Shown: in pieces, positions 8,757-16,411 of the stretch | Layout of the letters: each line of letters begins with the position of its first letter | Position numbering within the stretch: position 1 is the stretch's first letter | Assembly (NCBI GenBank): GCA_964560425.1 | Contig: CAZLLE010000101.1 | Location: 1-29,674 of the forward strand | Origin: CAZLLE01 sp964560425 | GTDB taxonomy: Bacteria > Campylobacterota > Campylobacteria > Campylobacterales > QNZT01 | Length of the DNA: 29,674 nt | Direction of reading: 5' to 3' | The notes under the pieces: generated by a model | The model's database searches: none | What the model saw: only the letters and a program-made list of their open reading frames with translations | What the model was told of the DNA's origin: nothing | Position numbers and translations under genes: made by a program

Positions 8757-9419
8757 ATGATATCAAGAGTTTTCGTAATAGCTTTTACAATTGGGCTATT
8801 TTTTAATGGTTGTCAAGATAAAACACAACCAAGTGGAGAAGAACAAATAGTTGTGGAGGAGACTCCAATAAAACAAGAGCCACAAGTAAGAGAAGAACCT
8901 AAGAAAGAGGAGACAAATAAGAGTCAAAAAATTTCAACAGCATCTATGGCAGCTTCTATTGAAGATATGGTTCAAGAATCTAATGCTATATTTCTAAAAA
9001 CTACTACTGGAGAAAAAATTAAACTTATCTCAACAGAAAATGGTATAAAATTTCCTGATTATCCAGATAAAATTGTTTTATTAGACTTTTTTGCTACTTG
9101 GTGTCCACCATGTCGTGCGGCTATTCCACATCTAAATAGTCTTCAAGCTAAATACAAAGATACTATACAAGTAATTGCTATTTTAATGGAAGAAAATAAA
9201 GAGAATAGTGAAATTGAAAGATTTATCACAAAACACAAACTATCATTTCCTGTCTCAAATTCCAAAGAAAATTTTATTCTTTCACAAGCACTAGGCGGTA
9301 TTAGAAGCCTACCTACAATGGTAATGTATGATAAAAAGGGAAATTATCATACTCATTATGTAGGTGTAGCACCTGAAGAGATGATTGATGCAGATATTCA
9401 AAAGGCACTTAAAAAATAA
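8757..9419 (+). CDS. TlpA/ResA-like thiol-disulfide lipoprotein
   Basis: This 220-residue protein has a lipoprotein signal (hydrophobic residues 5-16, lipobox F-N-G-C with Cys19), then a Glu/Lys/Pro-rich linker to about residue 60. A thioredoxin fold follows with the active site C116-P-P-C119 in ATWCPPCRAAIPHLN. The cis-proline region SLPTMVMYDKKG is also present. Such proteins reduce or shuffle disulfides on the periplasmic side, often for cytochrome c maturation. The stop overlaps the ftsY start by one base (TAATG), and AAGG precedes the ATG. From memory, the same thioredoxin gene precedes ftsY in Campylobacter. Confidence 0.9.
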   Translation: MISRVFVIAFTIGLFFNGCQDKTQPSGEEQIVVEETPIKQEPQVREEPKKEETNKSQKISTASMAASIEDMVQESNAIFLKTTTGEKIKLISTENGIKFPDYPDKIVLLDFFATWCPPCRAAIPHLNSLQAKYKDTIQVIAILMEENKENSEIERFITKHKLSFPVSNSKENFILSQALGGIRSLPTMVMYDKKGNYHTHYVGVAPEEMIDADIQKALKK

Positions 9420-10306
9420 TGTTTGGATTTTTTAAAAAGGCATTAGAAAAGACAACTGATTCTATCAAATCAATTGTTCCCAAAAAGAGTGATAGTGTAA
9501 CCAAAGAGCTACTTGAAGAGATACTTTTAGAAGCAGATGTAACTTATGAATTAGTAGAGGAGATTATATATTATCTTCCTCCATCAAACAGTGTAAAAAG
9601 GAGAGATCTAAGACGAATTTTACTCTCTTATTTCATTGATGTTCAAAAAGTAGAAGAACAAAAAGATATAAAACCATACATTGAACTTATTTTTGGAATT
9701 AACGGAGCTGGTAAAACCACAACTATTGCAAAGCTAGTTCACTATTATAAAAACAATTTAAATCAAAAAGTCCTCCTAGCCGCTTCAGATACATTTAGAG
9801 CCGCAGCTATTGAACAACTCAAAAGATGGGCAGATAAATTAGATACACCTATTGTATACACACAACAAGGGCATGACCCTTCAGCTGTTGCTTATGATGC
9901 TATTAGCTCTGCTATCGCAAAAGGTCTTGATAGAGTAATCATTGATACAGCAGGAAGACTACACACTCAACAAAATCTAGCAAAAGAGCTACAAAAAATT
10001 GTACGAATTTGCAATAAAGCAAAAGAGGGAGCACCACACCAAAAAACTCTTATTTTGGATGGTACACAAGGGAACTCTGCTATATCTCAAGCAAAAGCTT
10101 TTAATGAAATAGTTGGCATTGATGCTCTAATAATTACCAAATTAGATGGTACGGCAAAGGGTGGAGCTATCTTTTCCATAGCAAAAGAGATTCAAAAACC
10201 TATTTTGTTTATAGGAATGGGAGAAAAAGCTTCCGATTTAATTGAATTTAATAAAGAAGAGTTCGTAGATTCTCTTCTTGACTCTTTTTTTGAGAGCCAA
10301 GATTAA
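9419..10306 (+). CDS. ftsY: Signal recognition particle receptor FtsY
   Basis: FtsY is the SRP-type GTPase that docks ribosome-SRP complexes at the membrane for co-translational insertion. The 295-residue protein has a short N-terminal amphipathic region (MFGFFKKALEKT) instead of a long acidic A domain, then the helical N domain. The G domain has P-loop GINGAGKTTT (93-102), DTAGRLHTQQNL (G3) and TKLDGTAKGGA (G4/G5). LDGTQGNSA replaces the more usual LDATTGQNA. It is translationally coupled to the upstream lipoprotein and followed by radA after 13 bases. Confidence 0.96.
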   Translation: MFGFFKKALEKTTDSIKSIVPKKSDSVTKELLEEILLEADVTYELVEEIIYYLPPSNSVKRRDLRRILLSYFIDVQKVEEQKDIKPYIELIFGINGAGKTTTIAKLVHYYKNNLNQKVLLAASDTFRAAAIEQLKRWADKLDTPIVYTQQGHDPSAVAYDAISSAIAKGLDRVIIDTAGRLHTQQNLAKELQKIVRICNKAKEGAPHQKTLILDGTQGNSAISQAKAFNEIVGIDALIITKLDGTAKGGAIFSIAKEIQKPILFIGMGEKASDLIEFNKEEFVDSLLDSFFESQD

Positions 10307-10319
10307 ATAGATTAAGATC

Positions 10320-11672
10320 ATGGCAAAAAGCAAACAACTTTTTGAGTGCCAATCGTGTGGATTCCAAAGTGCCAAATGGCTTGGAAAATGTCCAAACTGT
10401 GGCACTTGGGATGGCTTTTTGGAACTCAACAAAGAACAACAAAAAGTATTAAAGGAGACCTCCTCCAAAACTACATCTAAACAAAAAGCAAAACCCATAA
10501 CACAAATAGAGGAGGAGAATCATCAAAGATTTTCCTCTTATGATAGAGAATTAGATTTAGTTCTTGGTGGAGGAATTGTACCAGGAAGTCTTAGTCTAAT
10601 AGGTGGTAGCCCAGGAGTTGGAAAATCTACACTTCTTCTTAAAATTGGATCAAATTTAGCAAAAAATGGCAAAAAAGTACTCTATGTTAGTGGAGAAGAG
10701 TCATTGGGACAGATTAAAATTAGAGCAAATAGATTAGAAGCAAACCATGATAACCTATATCTTCTTTCAGAAATTAAATTAGAAAATGTTTTTGGAGAGT
10801 TAGTATTACATAAATATGATATTCTAATTGTAGACTCAATTCAAACTCTCTATAGTGAAAAAATAAGTTCAGCACCCGGAAGCGTCTCACAAGTAAGAGA
10901 GATTACATTTGATCTTATGAGACATGCAAAAAATGAAGATACAGCTATCTTTATTATTGGACACATAACAAAAGAGGGATCTATCGCGGGACCTAGAGTA
11001 TTAGAACATATGGTTGATACTGTACTCTATTTTGAGGGTGATTCAAACCGAGAAATTAGAATGCTTAGAGCCATTAAAAATAGATACGGTTCAACAAGTG
11101 AAGTAGGCATTTTTGAGATGACAAAACAGGGACTGACAAGTGCAACCAACATTTCAAAAAAATTTTTTACCCAAAACAACAGCAAACAAGCAGGCTCTGC
11201 AATAACAGTCACCATGGAAGGAAGTAGACCAATAGTATTAGAGGTTCAAGCTTTAGTCTCACAAAGTAGTTATCCAAATCCAAAGCGAAGTAGCACAGGA
11301 TTTGAACTAAATCGGCTTACTATGCTCCTTGCTCTTTTGGAGAGAAAACTAGATCTCCCCTTTAACGAATATGATGTCTTTGTAAATATTGCAGGTGGAA
11401 TTAAAATTACAGAGACAGCGGCCGATCTAGCTGTTATAGCAGCAATTATTAGCAGTTTTAGAGATAGGGCTATTAGCAAGGATACTGTATTTATTGGGGA
11501 GGTATCACTTGTGGGAGATATTCGAGATATTTATAACTTGGATTTAAGACTTAGAGAGGCTTCAACACAAGGTTTTAGTACAGCAATCATTCCAAAGCTA
11601 CCCATAGAGCCTATCAAAAATCTTAAGTGTTATGAAGCAAATATTGTCTCTAAAATTATAGATTGGATGTAG
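10320..11672 (+). CDS. radA: DNA repair protein RadA (Sms)
   Basis: RadA is a RecA-like branch-migration helicase acting in recombinational repair and transformation. The 450-residue protein has an N-terminal zinc ribbon (C10, C13, C24, C27), Walker A GGSPGVGKST (95-104), Walker B near LIVDSIQTLYS, the RadA-specific KNRYGST motif, and a C-terminal Lon-protease-like domain (LERKLDLPFNEYDVFVNIAG onward) that lacks protease chemistry in this family. The ribosome binding site is weak. It is followed after one base by the exported repeat protein, so they are probably co-transcribed. Confidence 0.96.
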   Translation: MAKSKQLFECQSCGFQSAKWLGKCPNCGTWDGFLELNKEQQKVLKETSSKTTSKQKAKPITQIEEENHQRFSSYDRELDLVLGGGIVPGSLSLIGGSPGVGKSTLLLKIGSNLAKNGKKVLYVSGEESLGQIKIRANRLEANHDNLYLLSEIKLENVFGELVLHKYDILIVDSIQTLYSEKISSAPGSVSQVREITFDLMRHAKNEDTAIFIIGHITKEGSIAGPRVLEHMVDTVLYFEGDSNREIRMLRAIKNRYGSTSEVGIFEMTKQGLTSATNISKKFFTQNNSKQAGSAITVTMEGSRPIVLEVQALVSQSSYPNPKRSSTGFELNRLTMLLALLERKLDLPFNEYDVFVNIAGGIKITETAADLAVIAAIISSFRDRAISKDTVFIGEVSLVGDIRDIYNLDLRLREASTQGFSTAIIPKLPIEPIKNLKCYEANIVSKIIDWM

Positions 11673-11673
11673 A

Positions 11674-13182
11674 ATGAAAACTATAATTATAGCAATTTTA
11701 TTTTTTGCTACTTTATTAAATGCAAATGATAAAGAACTTATCAACTATGCCAAAGCAAATCTTCCACAACCTTGTCTTTTTTATATTAAACTCTACAACC
11801 AAGCAAAAGATAATAGAGCTTTTGCCATAGCGATAGATAACAAAAATAGGTATGCATGTAAATTTAGTGCCAAAAGTAAAACTACTCAAAAAGCTAAGGA
11901 GATAGCTCTAAAATCTTGTGAGAAAGTTAAAAAGAAGAGAAAAATTGAAGCTTCATGCTATCTATTAGCATTAAATAATACTATACTTACAAAGGAGCCC
12001 CAAAAAGCATCTTCTATAAAATTACCAGATGCATGCGTTATGTTTTATACTCTATATAAAAAAGCTCCATCTTTTAAAGCCTTTGCTGTTGCTATAGATA
12101 ATAATAAAAAATATACATGTCGTTTTAGTTCAAAAAGTGAAACAGACGAAAAAGCACGAGAGGTTGCCCTAGCATCATGTGAAAAAATGAGAAAAGAGAG
12201 AGATATAATAAGTGAATGTACTATTTTTGAAAAAGATGATAAATCTAATAATATAGAACCACCACTACCAATTCAAAAGACTTTACCAATAGACACAAAC
12301 TCTTCTAGCTTACCTATTGCACAAACGCAACCATCTCTTGAAGATATAGAAAAACAAATATCAAAAGAAAAACCGAAAGAAGAGCCAAAAGAAAAATTAA
12401 AAGAAGAGCCAAAAAAAGTAGAAAAAAATGTTCCAACACAAACTGACATTAAAAAAATAAATCTCCCCGCAGAGTGTAAAATGATATATAGTTTATACCT
12501 CAAAGCAACATCACCTAAAGCATTTGCAGTAGCAATTGATGATACACAAAAATTTACTTGTAGATATAGTTCTCAAAGTGATAGTGAGGCAAAAGCAAAA
12601 AAAGTAGCACTTGAATCTTGCCAAAAAAAGAGAAAAGAGCGAGATATCAAAGATAACTGCCATATTATTGCATTTAACAATATAGATTTTTTAAGCACAT
12701 TAAAACCAGTCAAAAAAGGAAAGTTTCCAAAATTTAAAACTTTTATCTATGAAGGAAATCTAAAAAAAGTAAAAGAGTATATTAAAAAAGGTGCTGATGT
12801 AAATACTAGAGCACAAGATAATAGTAGAGCACTATATGTAGCAGTAGCAAGAGGAGATATAGCTTTTACAAAAACACTTTTAAAAAAAGGAGCTAATCCA
12901 ATTTTTAGAACCACCGCAGGTAATAATTTATTAGTAGCTGCAATTATGAGTGGTAAAAATGAGTTACTTAAACTAATGTTGGATCAAGATATATCACCAA
13001 ATAAGCCATGTGAAGATGGGAACACCCCCTTACACTTCGCTTTTATGGTCTTTAATGAACAGATGATGCAAACACTTTTTAAATATGGAGCAGATGAGAA
13101 TATCAAAAATAAAAAGGGTGAAAGTGTTAAAAAACTCGCATCCAAATACCACTGCAACATTAAGAGACTTAAGAAAAAATAG
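11674..13182 (+). CDS. Exported protein with three four-cysteine repeats and ankyrin repeats
   Basis: A signal peptide (MKTIIIAILFFATLLNA) directs this 502-residue protein to the periplasm. Three copies of a roughly 68-residue unit lie at about 30-102, 117-184 and 264-335. Each carries the core AFAxAIDxxxxxxCxxSxxS and four cysteines: C34/62/82/95, C121/149/169/182 and C268/296/316/329. The spacing is 28, 20 and 13 in all three copies, which suggests a conserved pair of disulfides. Copies two and three are separated by a Pro/Lys/Glu linker (about 195-260). The C terminus (about 350-495) holds ankyrin repeats (GADVNTRAQDNSRALYVAVA, GNTPLHFAF). I do not recognise the cysteine unit. The function is unknown; binding is likely. 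Probably last gene of the ftsY-radA operon. Confidence 0.85.
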   Translation: MKTIIIAILFFATLLNANDKELINYAKANLPQPCLFYIKLYNQAKDNRAFAIAIDNKNRYACKFSAKSKTTQKAKEIALKSCEKVKKKRKIEASCYLLALNNTILTKEPQKASSIKLPDACVMFYTLYKKAPSFKAFAVAIDNNKKYTCRFSSKSETDEKAREVALASCEKMRKERDIISECTIFEKDDKSNNIEPPLPIQKTLPIDTNSSSLPIAQTQPSLEDIEKQISKEKPKEEPKEKLKEEPKKVEKNVPTQTDIKKINLPAECKMIYSLYLKATSPKAFAVAIDDTQKFTCRYSSQSDSEAKAKKVALESCQKKRKERDIKDNCHIIAFNNIDFLSTLKPVKKGKFPKFKTFIYEGNLKKVKEYIKKGADVNTRAQDNSRALYVAVARGDIAFTKTLLKKGANPIFRTTAGNNLLVAAIMSGKNELLKLMLDQDISPNKPCEDGNTPLHFAFMVFNEQMMQTLFKYGADENIKNKKGESVKKLASKYHCNIKRLKKK

Positions 13183-13185
13183 CAC

Positions 13186-13815
13186 TTAAATAGATTTAAA
13201 TTTTATTTGAAAAGCCAAACCATTTTTTTGAAAGATGTTCATCTCTGCCCGCATCTCTTTTAAAACAAGATTAATCAACTTTATCCCAAGAGTTTTGCTA
13301 TTTCTGATCTTATTAATATTGACAATTTTACCACCCTCCTCACTATAGTTCAAAATATAGCTATCCTTATAAAGCCCCTCAACTAATGATATCTTGATAA
13401 ACTTTACATCTTTTTTTGGAAAAGCATACTCTAATGAATTTGTCAAAAGCTCATTTAAAACTAAACCTAATTTCAACATAGTATTTGTATTAAGGGAGAT
13501 ATTCACTACATCAATATAAAGAGGGATATCTTTACGATATGTTCTTGAAACCAATAAATTTAAGTTATAAACATATTTCCCAAAGTCTACCTCAACATCT
13601 CCTTTAGAATAATCTAAAGCATCATGAACTAAAGCCAAAGCTTCCACCCTCAACTTACTTTTCAATAATATACCCTCTGTACTATCACTAGATCCATTTT
13701 TTAAATTTAAAATCTGCAACCCCAATATAGAAGATATCATATTTAAATTATTTTTAATTCTATGATCAATCTCACTTTGAATACCACTTTTTATCAACTC
13801 TTTTTTCATAACCAT
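13186..13815 (-). CDS. Sensor-less HisKA_2-type histidine kinase
   Basis: The 209-residue protein begins directly with the dimerisation/phospho-acceptor domain: EIDHRIKNNLNMISSILGLQ, with H18 the likely phosphorylated histidine, followed by LVHDALDYS. The ATPase domain has the N box LNELLTNSLEYAFP and a G2-like segment TLGIKLINLVLKEM. The G1 region is degenerate (LNYSEEGGKIV rather than DNG-G). There is no sensor, PAS or membrane segment. An in-frame stop lies two codons upstream of the start, so this is not simply a missed N terminus. It may be a soluble kinase fed by another protein, or the remnant of a larger kinase. It converges on the ankyrin gene with a three-base gap and reads away from the island. 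Confidence 0.85.
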   Translation of the reverse strand: MVMKKELIKSGIQSEIDHRIKNNLNMISSILGLQILNLKNGSSDSTEGILLKSKLRVEALALVHDALDYSKGDVEVDFGKYVYNLNLLVSRTYRKDIPLYIDVVNISLNTNTMLKLGLVLNELLTNSLEYAFPKKDVKFIKISLVEGLYKDSYILNYSEEGGKIVNINKIRNSKTLGIKLINLVLKEMRAEMNIFQKNGLAFQIKFKSI

Positions 13816-13904
13816 CTCTTATCTATAAAAATAAATAACCCTCCACCTACTAATCAAGTAATAGCACAAAAGCATATAACATATTTTTTAATATCAAACA
13901 AAAT

Positions 13905-13995
13905 TATATATTAAAAAAGTTCCAAAAATGTTTCTTTTTCATTTTGATAAAATAGAACAAAAAATGAAACATTTTTGGAACTTTTTTAATATATA
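13905..13995. repeat. 91-bp stem-loop: 30-bp perfect inverted repeat
   Basis: The 30 bases at 13905-13934 are the exact reverse complement of 13966-13995; each arm contains GTTCCAAAAATGTTTC or its complement flanked by A/T runs. The 31-base centre can pair further (ATTTT-GAT-AAAAT at 13941-13953, or TTTCATTTT at 13937-13945 with AAAATGAAA at 13961-13969). It lies between divergent genes (histidine kinase and DUF2589 gene), so it is not a terminator for either. It could be an operator, a long leader hairpin or a small non-autonomous element. Confidence 0.85.
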
Positions 13996-14057
13996 TTTCT
14001 TATGAGTGTATTAATATCTTAAAATTAAGACACAAATAAAATAAGAAAGGATAGATT

Positions 14058-14987
14058 ATGGCAACTTCAAATTATAATCCAGGACAAGAACTTTCAAGTA
14101 TAGATTTCCAAAGCATGATAGGAGGTCCTCTAGGGGCTATTGTTAGTGCACAGGCACAAGCTGCTCTTTCAACTGTTGACTTTATTAAATCTGTTGGGTT
14201 TACTCCTGATTCAGAAGATGAGACTACAGGTGAAGTCTCACCAGGTACTCCCGTTTATGTAAATTTCAAATATCCCAAAATGGTTGAGCCATACCAACCT
14301 GCAATAAGAGGAAAAATAACAGCCATTGATGTTACTAATGGTGGTACTGGCTACTCTCAAGGAGCAACTGTTACTATTAGCGGAAGTGGGACAGGTGCAA
14401 CTGGTGTAGCTACTGTTGATCAATATGGTGTAATATCATCAATTACTGTTACAGATGGAGGTAGTGGCTACGATGCAGAGAGTACAACTGTTAGTGTTGC
14501 AGGAGGAAATGGATTGGAAACCACTATTACAACAGAGGATACTGAAGCCGTACCTGCAGTATTTAATGAAATGCAACTAGAAGTTCCTATTCTAACAATG
14601 TTACCAATTCCATTTATTAGAGTAGAAGAAGGGGAAATTGATTTCCATGCTAAAATTACTTCTATGGAGTATTCTCGTGTTGGTTCAACTTTTAAAACAT
14701 CTAGGAGTTTTGGTTATAATTCCACACACTCTGGTTCTTCAAGTGTTCATACGGGTGCTCTTTTTTCTCTATTTGCAAAAGCTGGAGCTAGAGCAAGATA
14801 TAACTCATCAGTAAACTTAAAAGTAAATGCCTCATATCAAAGAACTACTAGACAAGGGAGTAAAGTAGATAAGACATATCAATTAGGAGTTAAAGTAAAA
14901 GTTTCACAAGATGAGATCCCTGCTGGTATGGAAAAATTATTGGGTATTCTAGAAGATGCTATTGTTGCACAGCCAATTGCAGAATAA
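14058..14987 (+). CDS. DUF2589-family protein with inserted beta repeats
   Basis: The N terminus (residues 14-48: SMIGGPLGAIVSAQAQAALS, then TVDFIKSVGF) and the later segments PILTMLPIPFIRVEEGEIDF (177-196) and KVKVSQDEIPAGMEKLLGIL (279-298) match what I remember of DUF2589 proteins. That family is uncharacterised. Between the two parts sits an insertion (about 85-158) with two glycine-rich beta units, ITAIDVTNGGTGYSQGATV and ISSITVTDGGSGYDAESTTV, of a type common in phage tail and baseplate proteins. There is no signal peptide. The ATG has AAAGGA upstream. It is followed by a strong hairpin and then by three genes ending in a subtilase, with which it probably works. The molecular role is unknown. 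Confidence 0.8.
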   Translation: MATSNYNPGQELSSIDFQSMIGGPLGAIVSAQAQAALSTVDFIKSVGFTPDSEDETTGEVSPGTPVYVNFKYPKMVEPYQPAIRGKITAIDVTNGGTGYSQGATVTISGSGTGATGVATVDQYGVISSITVTDGGSGYDAESTTVSVAGGNGLETTITTEDTEAVPAVFNEMQLEVPILTMLPIPFIRVEEGEIDFHAKITSMEYSRVGSTFKTSRSFGYNSTHSGSSSVHTGALFSLFAKAGARARYNSSVNLKVNASYQRTTRQGSKVDKTYQLGVKVKVSQDEIPAGMEKLLGILEDAIVAQPIAE

Positions 14988-14993
14988 AAAATC

Positions 14994-15026
14994 ATCTATA
15001 AAAGCTCAAAAAGAGCTTTTATAGAT
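14994..15026 (+). terminator. Intra-operon hairpin after the DUF2589 gene
   Basis: ATCTATAAAAGCTC (14994-15007) and its exact complement (15013-15026) form a 14-bp stem with loop AAAAA. No T run follows, so it more likely protects the 3' end of the upstream message or attenuates read-through than fully stops transcription. The next gene's AAGGAG begins a few bases later. Confidence 0.6.
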
Positions 15027-15042
15027 AAATGAAGGAGATATA

Positions 15043-15777
15043 ATGCCAACACTTAAAGATTACTTAGGATCTCTAGTAAAAGATCTAAACCATGCTAGAG
15101 TTATAGCAGATATAGAATCTGCTAGTATTGCTAAAATGTATGCCCAAAATGATATTTTAAAAAATTTTTCTATTCCTAGAATGAAAATACAAGAGACAGA
15201 ACTTACCATTCCAATTGCAGTAGATAATTTGGAAGAGGTTCAAGAGAAAGATTATCAACCAATAGATAATAATAAATTCTATTCTCAAGTATATCGTACA
15301 ATAACCGATACACTAGAAAAAAAAAGTTTAAAAAGTACACTCTCAAGGGAATTGAGTAATAATATTAAACATAAAATAAATGAGCTAGAAACATCTATTA
15401 AAAGTGGTAAAAATATCGACTCTTCATTGGAAGAATTTTGTACCTACATATCTGAGAACTCAATTGAAACTATTAAAAAAGACAACAAAGAAAAGAAAAA
15501 TTTTGTACAATTATTGAATAAAAATAAACTTACAGAACCACTATTTAGAAAAAAACTATCAACTCAATTAAAAGAGAATCTAAAAACAAATATAAAACCA
15601 AAAATAGCATCTGGAAAAATAGAAAATGCAATGGTTACTGTTGAGAGCGATAAACTAAAAGAGAAAAAACCAGACAGTCTACTATATATTAAAATGAAAA
15701 TTACAGAAGAGAGTATGGAGTGGCAAACAATGGAAGATGCCAATGGCAATATAGTCTCTAAATTAGTGGTAGAATAG
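15043..15777 (+). CDS. Uncharacterised protein, partner of the DUF2589 protein
   Basis: I do not recognise this 244-residue protein as a named family. Its layout resembles the DUF2589 protein: an N-terminal Ala/Ile helix (DYLGSLVKDLNHARVIADIE) followed by IPRMKIQETELTIPIAVD, comparable to IPFIRVEEGEIDFHAKI in the neighbour. The middle (about 75-190) is lysine-rich and helical, and the last 30 residues are predicted beta (LLYIKMKITEESMEWQTMED). There is no signal peptide and no cysteine-based or catalytic motif. A strong AAGGAGAT site precedes the ATG, and the next gene starts two bases after the stop, so the two are surely co-translated. A distant DUF2589 paralogue is possible. Confidence 0.8.
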   Translation: MPTLKDYLGSLVKDLNHARVIADIESASIAKMYAQNDILKNFSIPRMKIQETELTIPIAVDNLEEVQEKDYQPIDNNKFYSQVYRTITDTLEKKSLKSTLSRELSNNIKHKINELETSIKSGKNIDSSLEEFCTYISENSIETIKKDNKEKKNFVQLLNKNKLTEPLFRKKLSTQLKENLKTNIKPKIASGKIENAMVTVESDKLKEKKPDSLLYIKMKITEESMEWQTMEDANGNIVSKLVVE

Positions 15778-15779
15778 TT

Positions 15780-16349
15780 ATGCAAAATTCTAATATAAAT
15801 GTATACGAAGAGTTATTAAAACAGAGTTTATTAATACCAGAACTTGTAAATAAATCTACAAAGAGAGATAATATTTTTATTGACGAGTTAAACCAATGGT
15901 TACTTAATACAGAATCAAAAATGAAAAAAAACAATATTTCAAAATGTTCGGAAATAGCAGGATTAAGAAGTAAAATAGTTTCTGCTAATTATTCAATAAG
16001 TGATTCAAAAGTTTCAAGAAGAAAACAAAAAATTTCAATAGCAACCTCTATCATTTATGATGCACAAAGAACACTACTAGATGTATTAGAACCTATAGAG
16101 AAAAGATTAGAAGAGGCAAAAGAGAACATAAGACAACTTTTAGGTGTTGCCTACCAAGCAGATATGATTGATCCTAATATGGAATTTAATTTAATAATTC
16201 AAACACTTTGGAAAACATTTGCAACACATGATCAGCTCAAAGCTATCATTGCAAAAATATTAGTCTTAGTCAATAAATCAGATGCTTTAAGACTTTTAGC
16301 ACAAGAGATTGATATATCAATAGTAAAAGAGATGGGAACTTCTAAATAA
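15780..16349 (+). CDS. Uncharacterised all-helical protein
   Basis: This 189-residue protein has no recognised family. It appears almost entirely alpha-helical: a Lys/Ser-rich first half (SKVSRRKQKISIATSIIYDA), a charged coiled-coil-like stretch around 105-120 (EPIEKRLEEAKENIRQLLG), and a leucine/isoleucine-rich C terminus (LKAIIAKILVLVNKSDALRL). There is no signal peptide and no catalytic motif. It begins two bases after the preceding gene, and its own Shine-Dalgarno would lie inside that gene, so a stoichiometric complex with it is likely. The subtilase gene follows after 62 bases. Confidence 0.75.
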   Translation: MQNSNINVYEELLKQSLLIPELVNKSTKRDNIFIDELNQWLLNTESKMKKNNISKCSEIAGLRSKIVSANYSISDSKVSRRKQKISIATSIIYDAQRTLLDVLEPIEKRLEEAKENIRQLLGVAYQADMIDPNMEFNLIIQTLWKTFATHDQLKAIIAKILVLVNKSDALRLLAQEIDISIVKEMGTSK

Positions 16350-16411
16350 AACAATAGAGAAACTTTTCTTCATTAAAATGGGAAAAACTAATACCATTAA
16401 GGAGATAAGTC

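Noticed and set aside
8698..8766. Longer N terminus for the 5-FTHF cyclo-ligase
   Set aside because: The extra 23 residues do not fit the family and would overlap the divergent lipoprotein gene; the ATG at 8695-8697 gives the normal start.
12360..12430. Short AAGAAGAGCC-type tandem repeat
   Set aside because: It encodes the Lys/Glu/Pro linker of the repeat protein in frame and is ordinary low-complexity coding sequence, not a CRISPR or regulatory array.
13905..13995. Terminator for the histidine kinase gene
   Set aside because: The repeat is upstream of the kinase start, and also upstream of the DUF2589 gene, so it cannot terminate either.
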